Positions 19,992 to 29,229 of a DNA stretch of 64,000 bases are shown here, piece by piece. How positions within the stretch are numbered: position 1 is the first letter of the stretch; each line of letters starts with the position of its first letter. Both the position numbers and the translations under genes were made by a program. Under the pieces are notes generated by a model, which made no database searches, had not been told where the DNA came from, and saw nothing but the letters and a program-made list of their open reading frames with translations. Source of the DNA: Phycisphaerales bacterium UBA5793 (GTDB taxonomy: Bacteria > Planctomycetota > Phycisphaerae > Phycisphaerales > UBA5793); NCBI GenBank assembly GCA_002418285.1, contig DIDT01000067.1, positions 124,001-188,000 on the forward strand, given 5' to 3'.

Positions 19992-21032
19992 ATGAAGCGG
20001 TATCTTAGCTTGGGCGGTGCGGCCGTACTGGCCCTGTCCACGAGCGCCATGGGGCAACGCATGATCGCCTGCGACAGCAGCCGGGCTCTGTACGAAGTGG
20101 ACATCAACACCGGGGCCAAGACGTCGATCGGCACAATCAGCAGCAACGCCGGCACGACGGGCGAACTGGCTTGGGACGATGCGAATGGCATCATGTACCT
20201 GTCGTCGACTTCGCTCGACTCGCTCTACACGCTCGACATCACCACCGGCGAGGCCACGCTTGTAGGTGCGTATGGCGGTTCCGAGTTCGTCATGCACGGC
20301 CTCGAGTATGACTCAAGTTCCGGCATCCTCTACGGCGTGTCGTCGCACGACAACGGCCTCTACAACATCAACAAGACCACCGGCTTGGCCACGCTCATCG
20401 GCACCTCGGGGCTGAGCAGCTTCAGCAACCTCGGCTACGACTCCGATGCGGACATCATGTACTCCACCAACAGTGGAGCCGACAGTTTCTACACGATGAA
20501 CCGCAGCACGGGCGCCACCGCGCTCGTGGGCCCGCTGGTCAACTCGACCAATCCGAACTCGCTCGCTTACAACCGCGACAACGGCGTGCTCTACATGGCG
20601 GACAACTCCACTGACAACTTCTACTACATGGATGTCAACACGGGCGTGGCCAATGTCATCGGCTCGATGGGCAGCGGCAACATCCTCGGTCTGGCGTACA
20701 TTCCGGCCGAGCCCAGCGGCCCGACGCTACGTCTCACCGGCGCGTGCCCCGGCACCGTGCGAGTGGCATGGTCCAATGCGACGCCCAGTCGGACCATGGG
20801 CATCGTCTTCGCCAGCAACACCGGCAGCCTCGTGATCCCCAGCGGACCATGCCAGGGAACACAACTTGGCCTGAATTCGCAGAACATCCAACTCGTGAAC
20901 ACGATCAATACCGGCAGCGGCAGTGGCGAGGTCAACGGCAGCGCCGGCCCAGGCGCCTGCAACGGATACCTCCAGCTCGTCATCGTTGATGGCAATCCGT
21001 GCTCGACGAGTAATGTTGAAGCGATCCCGTAA
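19992..21032 (+). CDS. Secreted beta-propeller protein with shared C-terminal domain
   Basis: The 346-residue product starts with a signal peptide (MKRYLSLGGAAVLALSTSAM, then GQ). Residues about 25-235 are six roughly 42-residue repeats of the type LYxIDxxTGxAxLIGxxG...LxYDSxxGILYxxSSxxxxL, a YVTN/WD-like propeller. The final about 100 residues (from TLRLTGACPGTVRVAW) are the C-terminal domain shared with the genes at 12082, 26763 and 32901, here with four cysteines. It has its own promoter and terminator, so it is monocistronic. An extracellular binding role is likely; the ligand is unknown. Confidence 0.85.
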   Translation: MKRYLSLGGAAVLALSTSAMGQRMIACDSSRALYEVDINTGAKTSIGTISSNAGTTGELAWDDANGIMYLSSTSLDSLYTLDITTGEATLVGAYGGSEFVMHGLEYDSSSGILYGVSSHDNGLYNINKTTGLATLIGTSGLSSFSNLGYDSDADIMYSTNSGADSFYTMNRSTGATALVGPLVNSTNPNSLAYNRDNGVLYMADNSTDNFYYMDVNTGVANVIGSMGSGNILGLAYIPAEPSGPTLRLTGACPGTVRVAWSNATPSRTMGIVFASNTGSLVIPSGPCQGTQLGLNSQNIQLVNTINTGSGSGEVNGSAGPGACNGYLQLVIVDGNPCSTSNVEAIP

Positions 21033-21077
21033 GGTTCATCCGCCGTCCCTTCGCGGCTCCATTTCGTTGCTTCCAAT

Positions 21078-21112
21078 GGCGGTCTCGCTGGCCAAGTGAG
21101 ACCGCCTTTTTT
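21078..21112 (+). terminator. Rho-independent terminator
   Basis: Perfect 9-bp stem GGCGGTCTC/GAGACCGCC with an 11-base loop and six T residues, 46 bases after the stop of the propeller gene. Confidence 0.9.
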
Positions 21113-21491
21113 CAGATGCGACGACCTCGCTCGCCCGACTGATCGGTCGCACGCCAACGGGCGCGGCGAGACTCGCATCTCGGTTTCGTCGCCGGCCATC
21201 GGATTTTTGTGCTCTGTCGGTTCGCCTGCCGATGCACGGAGACAGAATGGGTGTTTCGAACAACCTTCACCCGGCGGGCATCAGCACAATCGTCAAGGCA
21301 GCCGGCGTCATCCACCGCCGCATCTCGGTCTGGACGTGCGCTGCTTGCATGCAGGCGGTTGTCAATGATGGGCGCGCCTGCAAAGCCCAGCTTGATCGGT
21401 CACATGCCGAGTCAATGACGACTTGCGCGCCTCGATCATGCGGAGTGCGGTCATCTTGGCGCTAGCTCAGACGCGATTTAGCGTTTGCTCC
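21113..21491. other. 379-base stretch without a supportable gene
   Basis: Short open frames exist on both strands, but none has a recognisable domain, ribosome site or planctomycete-like composition. No repeat or RNA gene was recognised. Confidence 0.5.
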
Positions 21492-22079
21492 TCAGCGCTT
21501 AGCCGACTTTTTTGAAGCTGCTTTTTTTGCAACTTTCTTTGTCATCGTTTTCGAAGCGATCTTACTCGAAGTCGAGGTTTTCGCTTTCGTCTTTCTGGAG
21601 GAAGGCCCGCTCGATTTGCGCTTGCTTCCTGCCTTCACGACCGACTCGTAGACGTCGATGAACTTCTTAAGGGTCGCGCGCTTGACGGCGTCGCCGACCA
21701 CTTCGAGCGGCACATCCTCGAGCTTCTTGAAGCGCACGCAGCCTTTGCCCATGTCGAGCTTCTTGCCCGTTGCTTTCCACGCCTTGGCGAAGCGCTCGGC
21801 TTCGCCGGGCAGGCAGTAGATGCAGAACATGTAGATCGCCATGTGGTTCTTCTGCGAAGCGATGCTGGCAAAGGGGAGCGGCTGCCTCGGATCGCAGTGG
21901 TAGCCGTCCGGGTAGACGCTGTGCGGCACGAACCACGCGGGCATGCCGTACTGCATCCCCTCCTGAAACTCTTTGCCGATGTTCTGATTGATGACGGCGC
22001 GGACAGCCTGGATAGCCGTGCGGCGGTCTTCAGGAAGCTCCCTCAGGTAGGCTTCGACGCTCGTGGCTTTGCTTTGCAT
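21492..22079 (-). CDS. DUF1801 protein with lysine-rich C-terminal tail
   Basis: Residues about 1-135 match the DUF1801/YdhG-like fold (EAYLRELPEDRRTAIQAVRAVI, EGMQYGMPAWF, KNHMAIYMFCIY, KGCVRFKKLEDVPLEVVG), a small cytoplasmic family of unknown biochemical role. The last about 55 residues are a low-complexity, lysine/serine/alanine-rich tail ending in KKVAKKAASKKSAKR, like histone H1 tails, which may bind DNA or other polyanions. The DUF1801 core alone is the normal family length; the tail is an addition. The gene is divergent from the TetR gene. Confidence 0.85.
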   Translation of the reverse strand: MQSKATSVEAYLRELPEDRRTAIQAVRAVINQNIGKEFQEGMQYGMPAWFVPHSVYPDGYHCDPRQPLPFASIASQKNHMAIYMFCIYCLPGEAERFAKAWKATGKKLDMGKGCVRFKKLEDVPLEVVGDAVKRATLKKFIDVYESVVKAGSKRKSSGPSSRKTKAKTSTSSKIASKTMTKKVAKKAASKKSAKR

Positions 22080-22188
22080 GCGGCAAGTCTACTCCAGATG
22101 ATGGCGGCCGTTCGCCCCCAGAAACGCGCCCGCTCGAGCCTCCCCTGCCCCGCCGGATTAGCGCGAAGAAAAAACTTCATCCGACCGC

Positions 22189-22217
22189 TTGCCTAGACCA
22201 ACCGGTCGGTCTACGCT
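22189..22217 (+). promoter_or_regulatory. Promoter of the TetR gene containing its operator
   Basis: TTGCCT and TACGCT are spaced by 17 bases. A 20-bp palindrome at 22194-22213 (TAGACCAACCGGTCGGTCTA, one mismatched pair) fills the spacer and touches both boxes, so bound repressor would block polymerase. It shares 17 identical bases with 22871-22887. Confidence 0.8.
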
Positions 22218-22224
22218 TAGCTGC

Positions 22225-22818
22225 ATGACTGACTCTGAGACCAAGACCCGACTGATTGACGCCGCCTACGGCCTGATGCTCTCCAACGGCTACGCCGCCA
22301 CGGGCGTGGCGGAGATCTGCGAGAAGGCCGGGGTGAGCAAGGGCAGCTTCTACCACTGCTTTGACTCCAAAGAGCAGTGCGCCCTGGAGACGCTTCGCGA
22401 CCACATGAGTGGGGCTATTGAGGACATCGAAGCGGGCGTCGATCTCACTGGACTCAGTCCCGCCGAGGCGGCCGTCAAGTACATCCAGCACGTCGAGGAA
22501 GGCTCCGAAGAGATCTGGCGCGACGGCTGCCTGATTGGTGCTTTTGCCTTGGAAATCAGCGAAACCCAACCCGCGATCCGCGAGGAAGTATCCCAGGTCT
22601 TCCGCGATCTGGCAGATCACATGGAGAGGATCTTCACCCCACTGTGCAAGGCGGCGACTCAGCCGGGCGCACCGTCGGCGCGCGAACTGGCGGAACAGTT
22701 CATCGCGGTCATCGAAGGCGGCGTCGTCCTCTCCCGGGCGCACAACGACATCCGCTTCATCCCCCAGGCGCTGCGGACGTTCCGCCGCTACCTCACACTA
22801 TTGCTACCCAACTCCTAG
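22225..22818 (+). CDS. TetR/AcrR family transcriptional repressor
   Basis: The 197-residue protein has an N-terminal TetR helix-turn-helix (TRLIDAAYGLMLSNGYAATG, then VAEICEKAGVSKGSFYHCFDS) and a helical ligand-binding C-terminal half. The ATG at 22225 starts just before the HTH, as usual. A near-perfect palindrome lies in its own promoter and an almost identical one lies upstream of the methyltransferase gene at 22929, so autorepression plus control of that gene is likely. The inducer is unknown. Confidence 0.92.
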   Translation: MTDSETKTRLIDAAYGLMLSNGYAATGVAEICEKAGVSKGSFYHCFDSKEQCALETLRDHMSGAIEDIEAGVDLTGLSPAEAAVKYIQHVEEGSEEIWRDGCLIGAFALEISETQPAIREEVSQVFRDLADHMERIFTPLCKAATQPGAPSARELAEQFIAVIEGGVVLSRAHNDIRFIPQALRTFRRYLTLLLPNS

Positions 22819-22860
22819 CCAATCAGCCGGACAAATGAGCGGCCGGCTGTTTCCTCACGC

Positions 22861-22889
22861 TTTCATAAATACCAACCGGTCGGTCTATT
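22861..22889 (+). promoter_or_regulatory. Candidate promoter of the methyltransferase gene with TetR operator
   Basis: TTTCAT and TCTATT are 17 bases apart (weak boxes). The sequence ACCAACCGGTCGGTCTA at 22871-22887 is identical to the operator half plus core in the TetR promoter and occupies the same spacer position. Confidence 0.72.
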
Positions 22890-22928
22890 ACGCTCTCTCG
22901 TTTCCACTTTCAGAAAGGACAGACACTC

Positions 22929-23996
22929 ATGGAAACACTTACGCCCGAACTCGAAGCGCTTGTCGGAAAGGTCATCACGGATCTCGGCGGTACGAGCAAT
23001 GCGCTGCTCGTGATCATCGGTGACCGTCTCGGTCTCTATGAGACCCTGGCCAAGATCGGCCCGCTGACGCCGGCCGAACTCGCCGCCCACACCAGCACCA
23101 CCGAGCGCTACATCCGCGAGTGGCTCTGCGCCCAGGCGGCATCGGGCTACGTCGAGTACGACGCGGCGACGGAGCAGTTCAGCATGACGCCGGAGCAGGC
23201 CATGCTCTTCGCCGACGAGAACAGTCCGCTCTACATGGCGGGCGGTTTCTTCTCGGCTGCATCACTCATGCGAAGCGATGAAGAACTTGCCGAGGCATTC
23301 CGCACCGGAGAGGGCATTGCGTGGGGCGATCACCACGAGTGTCTCTTCTGCGGCACGGAAAAATTCTTCCGACCTTCTTACGCCAACCACCTCGTACAGG
23401 ATTGGATTCCCGCCATCAACGGAGTCCAGGAGAAGCTCGAACGCGGCGCCGCCGTCGCGGACATCGGCTGCGGACACGGTTGCTCAACGCTCATCATGGC
23501 TCGCGCGTATCCCAATTCAGAGTTTGTCGGCTTCGATGCGCACGAACCCTCCATCCGTCGGGCCAGCCAGCTCGCCGCCGAAGAGGGGCTCAGCAATGTC
23601 CGCTTTGAAGTGGCCACCGCACAGGATTTCCCGCGGCGCCTCGATGCCGAGGGCTACGACTTCATCGCCACATTCGATGCGCTGCATGACATGGGTGACC
23701 CGCGAGGGGCCGCCCGGCGCGTCCGTCAATCGCTCAAGCGCGACGGCAAGTGGATGCTCATCGAACCGGCCGCCGGCGATCGACTCGAAGAGAATCTCCA
23801 TCCCGTTGGTCGCGTGTACTACGCCTTTTCGACGGCGGTCTGTGTGCCATCCGCCCTGAGCCAGGAAGGCGGCGAGTCACTCGGCGCCCAGGCGGGACCG
23901 TCGCGACTGACTGATGTTATCACCAGCGGCGGCTTCTCCAAAGTGCGCGTGGCTGAAAAGACCCCCTTCAACATCGTTCTCGAGGCGGCCGTGTAG
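22929..23996 (+). CDS. SAM-dependent methyltransferase with N-terminal winged helix (Rv2258c type)
   Basis: The 355-residue protein begins with a winged-helix dimerisation region (LGLYETLAKIGPLTPAELAAHT...RYIREWLCAQAASGYVEYD) typical of small-molecule methyltransferases, followed by a SAM Rossmann domain with motif I (VADIGCGHGCSTLIMARAYP), motif II (FVGFDAHEPSI) and a DALHDMGDPRGAAR segment. AAAGGA precedes the ATG. The TetR operator upstream implies induction by a small molecule, which may itself be the substrate or a related toxic compound; this is inference. Confidence 0.87.
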   Translation: METLTPELEALVGKVITDLGGTSNALLVIIGDRLGLYETLAKIGPLTPAELAAHTSTTERYIREWLCAQAASGYVEYDAATEQFSMTPEQAMLFADENSPLYMAGGFFSAASLMRSDEELAEAFRTGEGIAWGDHHECLFCGTEKFFRPSYANHLVQDWIPAINGVQEKLERGAAVADIGCGHGCSTLIMARAYPNSEFVGFDAHEPSIRRASQLAAEEGLSNVRFEVATAQDFPRRLDAEGYDFIATFDALHDMGDPRGAARRVRQSLKRDGKWMLIEPAAGDRLEENLHPVGRVYYAFSTAVCVPSALSQEGGESLGAQAGPSRLTDVITSGGFSKVRVAEKTPFNIVLEAAV

Positions 23997-24028
23997 TGCC
24001 CCACCTCGCGAGCGATGGATCTCCCCAG

Positions 24029-24056
24029 AGCCCGGGCATGGCGATGTCCGGGCTTT
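24029..24056 (+). terminator. Terminator after the methyltransferase gene
   Basis: Stem AGCCCGGGCAT/ATGTCCGGGCT (11 pairs, one G-T) with a GGCG loop and a short T run, 33 bases past the stop codon. Confidence 0.65.
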
Positions 24057-24144
24057 GGCGCGCTGTAGTGTAATGGAACGGGCCCGCCATCTGTGCCATC
24101 ATTAGCCCATCGACGACACTCCTGCACCCTCCCGGAGATTCCAG

Positions 24145-24519
24145 ATGTCTGCGAACACCACTGCCAAGCGCCTGCGATTCAGCGTTGCTCTCGGCCTGGT
24201 CGGACTACTCGCCGGCTGCAATTCCGAATCGACTGTGGGCATGGTCCTCAATCCCGCCAACACTGCGACGATCAGCATCGAAGGGTCCAACCCCATGGTC
24301 TTCGTGAACAACGATGGCCCCGGCTCGGTCATGGTGCTGTTCGTCCCACACGGGATGCTGACCGAACTGGCGACGCCGCTCATCCGAGGATCGATGGCCA
24401 GGACCATGCGCGACGGCGGCGAAGTTCGCATCACCAATGAGTCCGAGGAACGTGCCGTGGTGCAGATCCGCATGCAGAGGCACTCCGGAGCGACAGTCAA
24501 CCGGCCTAAGAACGAGTAG
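24145..24519 (+). CDS. Small lipoprotein, unknown function
   Basis: The 124-residue product has a signal peptide ending in the lipobox LLAGC (Cys about residue 26), so it should be lipid-anchored. The mature part (about 98 residues) is beta-rich with no recognised domain: TATISIEGSNPMVFVNNDGPGS and later RITNESEERAVVQIRMQ look like strands of a small sandwich. GGAG precedes the ATG at good spacing. It ends before the macrodomain gene on the same strand; a functional link is not evident. Confidence 0.72.
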   Translation: MSANTTAKRLRFSVALGLVGLLAGCNSESTVGMVLNPANTATISIEGSNPMVFVNNDGPGSVMVLFVPHGMLTELATPLIRGSMARTMRDGGEVRITNESEERAVVQIRMQRHSGATVNRPKNE

Positions 24520-24586
24520 CGCACTCTGGAACAGGCTGCCGACGAATCAGGTGATGAGCGCAGCGCCAGCAGGAACGAATCGCGAC

Positions 24587-25111
24587 ATGGTGGACATCGA
24601 TTGCATCATCGCTGACATCACGACGCTTGATGTTGATGCGATCGTCAACGCGGCCAACGAGCGGATGCTCGGCGGAGGCGGTGTCGATGGAGCGATCCAT
24701 TGCGCCGCGGGGCCCGGACTGCTCGCGGAGTGTCGTCGCCTCCCCGAAGTTCGCCCCGGCGTGCGCTGCCCGACGGGTCACGCGGTCATTACGGCTGGTC
24801 ACCATCTGCCTGCCCGGCACATTATCCACACCGTCGGCCCGGTCTGGCAAGGCGGCGGGCACAACGAAGACGAACTGCTCGCCTCGTGTTACCGTCAATC
24901 CCTGATGATCGCGGCCGATCACGACATCGCGACAATCGCCTTTCCCGCCATCAGCACCGGCATCTTCGGCTTTCCCGCGGATCGAGCGGCCGCGATTGCG
25001 GTGCGCACCATGCGCGAGGTCAGCAGCGGACTCAGGTCGATCAATCGCATCATCGCCTGCTGTTTCGACGCTTCGAGTGCTGCTCATTATCAGGCTATCC
25101 TCGCCTCGTAG
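24587..25111 (+). CDS. Macrodomain protein, putative O-acetyl-ADP-ribose deacetylase
   Basis: The 174-residue protein is a single macrodomain of the MacroD/YmdB type. It shows ITTLDVDAIVNAANERMLGGGGVDGAIHCAAG, the ADP-ribose-binding signature, with the Asn and catalytic-loop Asp (GGGVDGAIH), and the phosphate-binding loop AFPAISTGIFGFP. This group removes acetyl from O-acetyl-ADP-ribose or mono-ADP-ribose from proteins. ATG 24587 aligns with the family start; ATG 24554 would add 11 residues. No ADP-ribosyltransferase partner is visible nearby. Confidence 0.92.
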   Translation: MVDIDCIIADITTLDVDAIVNAANERMLGGGGVDGAIHCAAGPGLLAECRRLPEVRPGVRCPTGHAVITAGHHLPARHIIHTVGPVWQGGGHNEDELLASCYRQSLMIAADHDIATIAFPAISTGIFGFPADRAAAIAVRTMREVSSGLRSINRIIACCFDASSAAHYQAILAS

Positions 25112-25126
25112 GATTCGACATCACTA

Positions 25127-26575
25127 TTGTTGCGCGTGACCGGATGGCAGTGGACACTCTGGTCGGCCGGCCTGCTCGCATGCGTACTCACGTGCGTGTG
25201 GGCGCTGTTCTGGGACCAGCATCGTGGGCGCATGCGCTGCCCGAAGTGCTGGTATGACATGCTCGGCAGCGCGGGCCGCACCTGCCCGGAATGCGGTTAC
25301 GTGACCAGGCACGATCGTGACTGGCGCCGCACGCGACGGCGATGGAAGATGGGCTCGGTCGCATTGCTCGCTGCGGCGTGCATCGCCGTAGCGCCGTTCG
25401 GCAAGACGCTGCTCATCCACAATGTAAAGCGCCTGCCGAGCACCGTCCTGATCCTGATTCACGGCCGGATCAGCACGGATGATCCTCAGTATGCCTGGGC
25501 GTTTCAAAATGAATTGCCGACACGTCTGCAGGAGTCACCGGCGTTGTGTGTCGATCGATGGAACCGCGATGCGCTCTGGCGCTGGCAATGGAAACTGCTC
25601 GCGTCGCGGGATGAACCGGACATGGCGTACCTGCAATCAGTCGCCGAGGTCTTCGCGCAGGCCCCGCCCGCGCAGGTGCCGATTGTCACCCACGAAGACA
25701 TGCTCTCGCTGGATCATGACGCCGACGGCAAGCGCTTCGGTGCATTGCTCCAGCGCATTCAATGGCCAGCGGATACGTTCGTGGCCGGCTACGAATCGCA
25801 ATTGAGCGTCAAGTGGCTGGATGTGTCGGCTACCGACGGCGCCCCGGCGCGGATCTACCTCATCTCGAGCTTCCAGCGCTTCTGGCTCGTCGCAACCCGG
25901 CAGGCAGGCGGCGCGTGGCGCTTCGCCGGAGCGTACAACATCTGGAGCAAGTACGCCGACCCCGACATTCGCAGGCTCGAAGATGATGAGACGACTTTCG
26001 AACTCCATTCCATCAGCACGGGCGGGACTGGCACCTGGACCGGCGCCGCGGCGTGGTGTCAGATCGACGAGCGCGGCCTGCACGTCATCCACGACTGGGT
26101 CACGGGCCATGAAGAGAACTACAGCCACGCGGCGTTCAACTACGAATTCAGCACGTCGAATCCTGTCATGGGCCGCGACGACCGAGGCGCCTTTATTGAG
26201 CAAACGCTGACCGTGACGTATACCAACGGCGATGTATCGTGGGACGAGTCTGAGTGTGAGCCGGCGGACGTTGCCGCCGTGCTGGATGTGCTGGATGTGT
26301 TCACTCGAAGCGGCCGGACGCGCTACCGAAGGGATGCGACTGACCATCGATACCTGCTGAGTCCTGACGAATCGGATTGGACCGCCGCGCAGAGTCGCGG
26401 CTGGCTCGACGGAGACGAATCGTTCATCACCCAGAATTTCGACACACTCGTTGGTTTCGCCACCGGCGATGACCCGGCAAAGCGCGCGTGGGTGCGGCTG
26501 ATGTTGACGCGGTTGGATGACTGCACAGAAAAGACACGGGTTTCGCGCGCCATCGCCGAGCGAAACAGGCGGTGA
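25127..26575 (+). CDS. Membrane protein with N-terminal zinc ribbon between two helices, unknown function
   Basis: About 482 residues. Helix 1 (WTLWSAGLLACVLTCVWALFW) leads into a zinc ribbon (MRCPKCWYDM...TCPECGY), then an arginine-rich stretch, helix 2 (VALLAAACIAVAPF) and a soluble domain of about 380 residues without recognised motifs. By the positive-inside rule the ribbon faces the cytoplasm and the large domain lies outside. The start TTG at 25127 is weakly supported; a GTG three codons later is an alternative. It shares this layout with genes at 29230 and 47815. Confidence 0.7.
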   Translation: MLRVTGWQWTLWSAGLLACVLTCVWALFWDQHRGRMRCPKCWYDMLGSAGRTCPECGYVTRHDRDWRRTRRRWKMGSVALLAAACIAVAPFGKTLLIHNVKRLPSTVLILIHGRISTDDPQYAWAFQNELPTRLQESPALCVDRWNRDALWRWQWKLLASRDEPDMAYLQSVAEVFAQAPPAQVPIVTHEDMLSLDHDADGKRFGALLQRIQWPADTFVAGYESQLSVKWLDVSATDGAPARIYLISSFQRFWLVATRQAGGAWRFAGAYNIWSKYADPDIRRLEDDETTFELHSISTGGTGTWTGAAAWCQIDERGLHVIHDWVTGHEENYSHAAFNYEFSTSNPVMGRDDRGAFIEQTLTVTYTNGDVSWDESECEPADVAAVLDVLDVFTRSGRTRYRRDATDHRYLLSPDESDWTAAQSRGWLDGDESFITQNFDTLVGFATGDDPAKRAWVRLMLTRLDDCTEKTRVSRAIAERNRR

Positions 26576-26762
26576 CCGAGCCGGACATGCACACGGCTGA
26601 GCACGGCTGTCGAGAGCGACCATTGGCTGGGTCAAGAAAACGACAGCATTTTTTCTGCTTCTTCGAAGCCGACACCCGCGAGCCCCGGCCGCACCAGGTA
26701 TAACTGAGCGAGCGGGCCGACGACCACGCTCCTCGCAGCCACGAACCAGAGTGGAGAAGACC

Positions 26763-29213
26763 ATGTCAAAGCACATCTGCATTTCAGGCAGTTCGCGATC
26801 TTCTTTCCGGCGACAACTTCGACACGCGGCGCTGGTGCTGCTCGCGGGCCTGCTCTTTGCTGCCAGTTCACCGTGCACACTTGCACAGGGTGATTGCGGC
26901 GGTTGGGCGCAGATCGAGTACTCGGGGCCGAGTGCGCGAACTTGGTCCGCGCTGGCGTATGACAGCAATCGGCAGGTGAGTGTGTTGTTTGGTGGTTACG
27001 ACGAGAACAACCAGTCGCTTGATGATACATGGGAGTTTGACGGGCAGGAGTGGACGAAGGTCGCCGATACCGGGCCTTCGGCTCGAATCCGACATGCCAT
27101 GGCCTACGACAGCAGGCGGGGCGTGACCGTGCTCTTCGGTGGAGGATACGGATTTGAAGCACGTGAGACTTGGGAGTGGAACGGAAACCAGTGGGAACTT
27201 CGCGCATCTTCAGGCCCGTCAGGACGGTTCGGTAATGCGATGGCCTACGACAGTCGGCGCGGCGTAACCGTTCTCTTTGGCGGGAGCTTCGACCTCAACG
27301 ACACATGGGAGTGGGACGGGCAAGCGTGGACCCAGGTGGCCAGCGGCGGACCTGACGGCCGACGATATCACTGCATGGCCTACGACGAATCTCGCGGTGT
27401 AACCGTCATGTACGGCATGAATTCAGATCTCGAATCTGATACGTGGGAATGGGATGGGATCACCTGGCGTCGAAAGTCCCTCAACGGCGGTCCGACCGGA
27501 AGAACCGGAATGGCTATGGCCTATGACAGTGTTCGAGAGCGCATCGTCCTATTCGGGGAGAACGGTCCTGAACATACGAGCGAAACCTGGGAGTGGGATG
27601 GAGGTACCTGGACACTCGCGTCAAACCGCGGACCAGTCGGAAGAGAGTTCCACGTCATGGCATACGACAGTCGCCTCGGGGCATGCATCGTGTTCGGCGG
27701 AAGCGTCTATGGGTCGGCAAAACTTCGCGACACTTGGCTCTGGAACGGTCACAACTGGACGGCGTCATCGTCATCTTCACCCAGCCCGCGACTTGATCAG
27801 GCGTTGGCGTACGACAGCGCCCGCCAGGTGGCCGTGCTGTTTGGCGGAGGCGCCACCCCGCAAACACCGGTCGGCAATACTTGGGAATGGGATGGCGAAT
27901 CGTGGCGATTCAGAACATCTAACGGACCCCTACCGCGTGATCACGCCGCAATGGCGTACGACAGTTGGCGCGGGGTCGTGGTGCTCTTCGGCGGTCACAA
28001 TCCCGACGCCAGGGACCTCGGCGATACCTGGGAATGGGATGGGCAGACCTGGACGCAAGTGGCCGATACCGGCCCCTCGCCACGCCACGCGTCAGCTATG
28101 GCGTTCGACGTGCAGCGCGGCGTTACAGTGCTCTTCAGCGGCAACGGCAACACCCAGGATACCTGGGAGTGGGACGGCCTGACATGGACACAGGTCGCCA
28201 GTGAAGGTCCGATTGGACGGTACGATCACGCGATGGCGTACGACAGCGCTCGATCCGCAGTTGTTCTGTTCGGCGGTCGAAACCGCATTACCGACCTCGA
28301 TGACACCTGGGAGTATGACGGGATTTCCTGGCGCCACGTTCTGGATGGCGGACCGACGGCAAGACGTGGACACCGCATGGTGTACGATGAATCACGGCGA
28401 GTCGTCGTGCTCTGTGGAGGTGGGGATTCGCTTGATCGTACCACCCAACTTACGTGGGAGTATGACGGCATGCACTGGGTGCAAGGTGCGACCGCGGACG
28501 GTGGGCTCGGCGCTCGCTATGCCCCCGGAATCGCTTACGACACGCAACGCGGCGAGATTCTGCTATTCGGCGGTGAACAACGGGCCCACGCCACCGGCGA
28601 CACCTGGACCTACAACGGCAAACACGCGTTCACCGAGCAGCCGCAGAGTCAGTTCGTTGACCTGCACGATTCCGTCGACTTCCACGTCGCCGTGCGCGAA
28701 CCCGAGACGGCGGCGTACCAGTGGACGTGGAACCGTCGCCCGCTCCGCGACGGCGGGCCGATCTCCGGCAGCCGCACCGACACGCTTCGCGTGACCAACG
28801 TCACCGGCGCCTACACGGGACAGCTGCAGTGCATCGTGCATCGCAGCGGCTGCAACGATCAACTGAGTGTCGTCGCGCACCTCATTGTGCTCGACCCGGC
28901 GATCTCACTCGCAACGTCCTGCCCAACCGGCGGCGAGGCCGTGTTCGAATGGGCCAACTGCACGCCCGGCGGCAGCGTCGCGCTGCTCGGCGCCAACGGA
29001 CCCGGGCAGTTCATCATTCCCAACGGCTCCACCTGCGCCGGCACGGCGCTCGGCCTGAGCGGCAGCGGCCTGACACTCATCCGCTACGCCCAAACCAGTC
29101 CGTTCGGCGACGGCCGCATCGTCAACGTCGCCCCGGCTGGCTGGTGCGGCCGCTACCTGCAATTGGTCGATCGCGATACGTGTCGAACATCCAACGTCAT
29201 ACGCATCGAGTGA
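26763..29213 (+). CDS. Secreted Kelch-like repeat protein with Ig-like and shared C-terminal domains
   Basis: 816 residues. After a signal peptide (ALVLLAGLLFAASSPCTLAQ) come twelve roughly 47-residue Kelch-type repeats (R...AMAYDSxRGVTVLFGG...DTWEWDGxxWTQV), enough for two six-bladed propellers. An Ig-like domain follows, with Cys and Trp (about 615-700: QPQSQFVDLHDSVDFHV...YTGQLQCIVH). The last about 100 residues (SLATSCPTGGEAVFEWANC) are the domain shared with the genes at 12082, 19992 and 32901. ATG 26763 has GGAG upstream and is preferred over GTG 26751. It is probably an extracellular binding or adhesion protein. Confidence 0.87.
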   Translation: MSKHICISGSSRSSFRRQLRHAALVLLAGLLFAASSPCTLAQGDCGGWAQIEYSGPSARTWSALAYDSNRQVSVLFGGYDENNQSLDDTWEFDGQEWTKVADTGPSARIRHAMAYDSRRGVTVLFGGGYGFEARETWEWNGNQWELRASSGPSGRFGNAMAYDSRRGVTVLFGGSFDLNDTWEWDGQAWTQVASGGPDGRRYHCMAYDESRGVTVMYGMNSDLESDTWEWDGITWRRKSLNGGPTGRTGMAMAYDSVRERIVLFGENGPEHTSETWEWDGGTWTLASNRGPVGREFHVMAYDSRLGACIVFGGSVYGSAKLRDTWLWNGHNWTASSSSSPSPRLDQALAYDSARQVAVLFGGGATPQTPVGNTWEWDGESWRFRTSNGPLPRDHAAMAYDSWRGVVVLFGGHNPDARDLGDTWEWDGQTWTQVADTGPSPRHASAMAFDVQRGVTVLFSGNGNTQDTWEWDGLTWTQVASEGPIGRYDHAMAYDSARSAVVLFGGRNRITDLDDTWEYDGISWRHVLDGGPTARRGHRMVYDESRRVVVLCGGGDSLDRTTQLTWEYDGMHWVQGATADGGLGARYAPGIAYDTQRGEILLFGGEQRAHATGDTWTYNGKHAFTEQPQSQFVDLHDSVDFHVAVREPETAAYQWTWNRRPLRDGGPISGSRTDTLRVTNVTGAYTGQLQCIVHRSGCNDQLSVVAHLIVLDPAISLATSCPTGGEAVFEWANCTPGGSVALLGANGPGQFIIPNGSTCAGTALGLSGSGLTLIRYAQTSPFGDGRIVNVAPAGWCGRYLQLVDRDTCRTSNVIRIE
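26913..28625 (+). repeat. Twelve tandem Kelch-encoding repeats
   Basis: The central coding region is an imperfect array of about 140-base units. Recurrent stretches such as GGGAGTGGGA and GCGTACGACAG mark each unit. Units have diverged but keep the same reading register. Confidence 0.75.
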
Positions 29214-29229
29214 TGGCGCGACGGCGCTA

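Noticed and set aside
21112..21465. Several short frames in the gap after the propeller gene
   Set aside because: No ribosome site, domain or composition bias in favour of coding.
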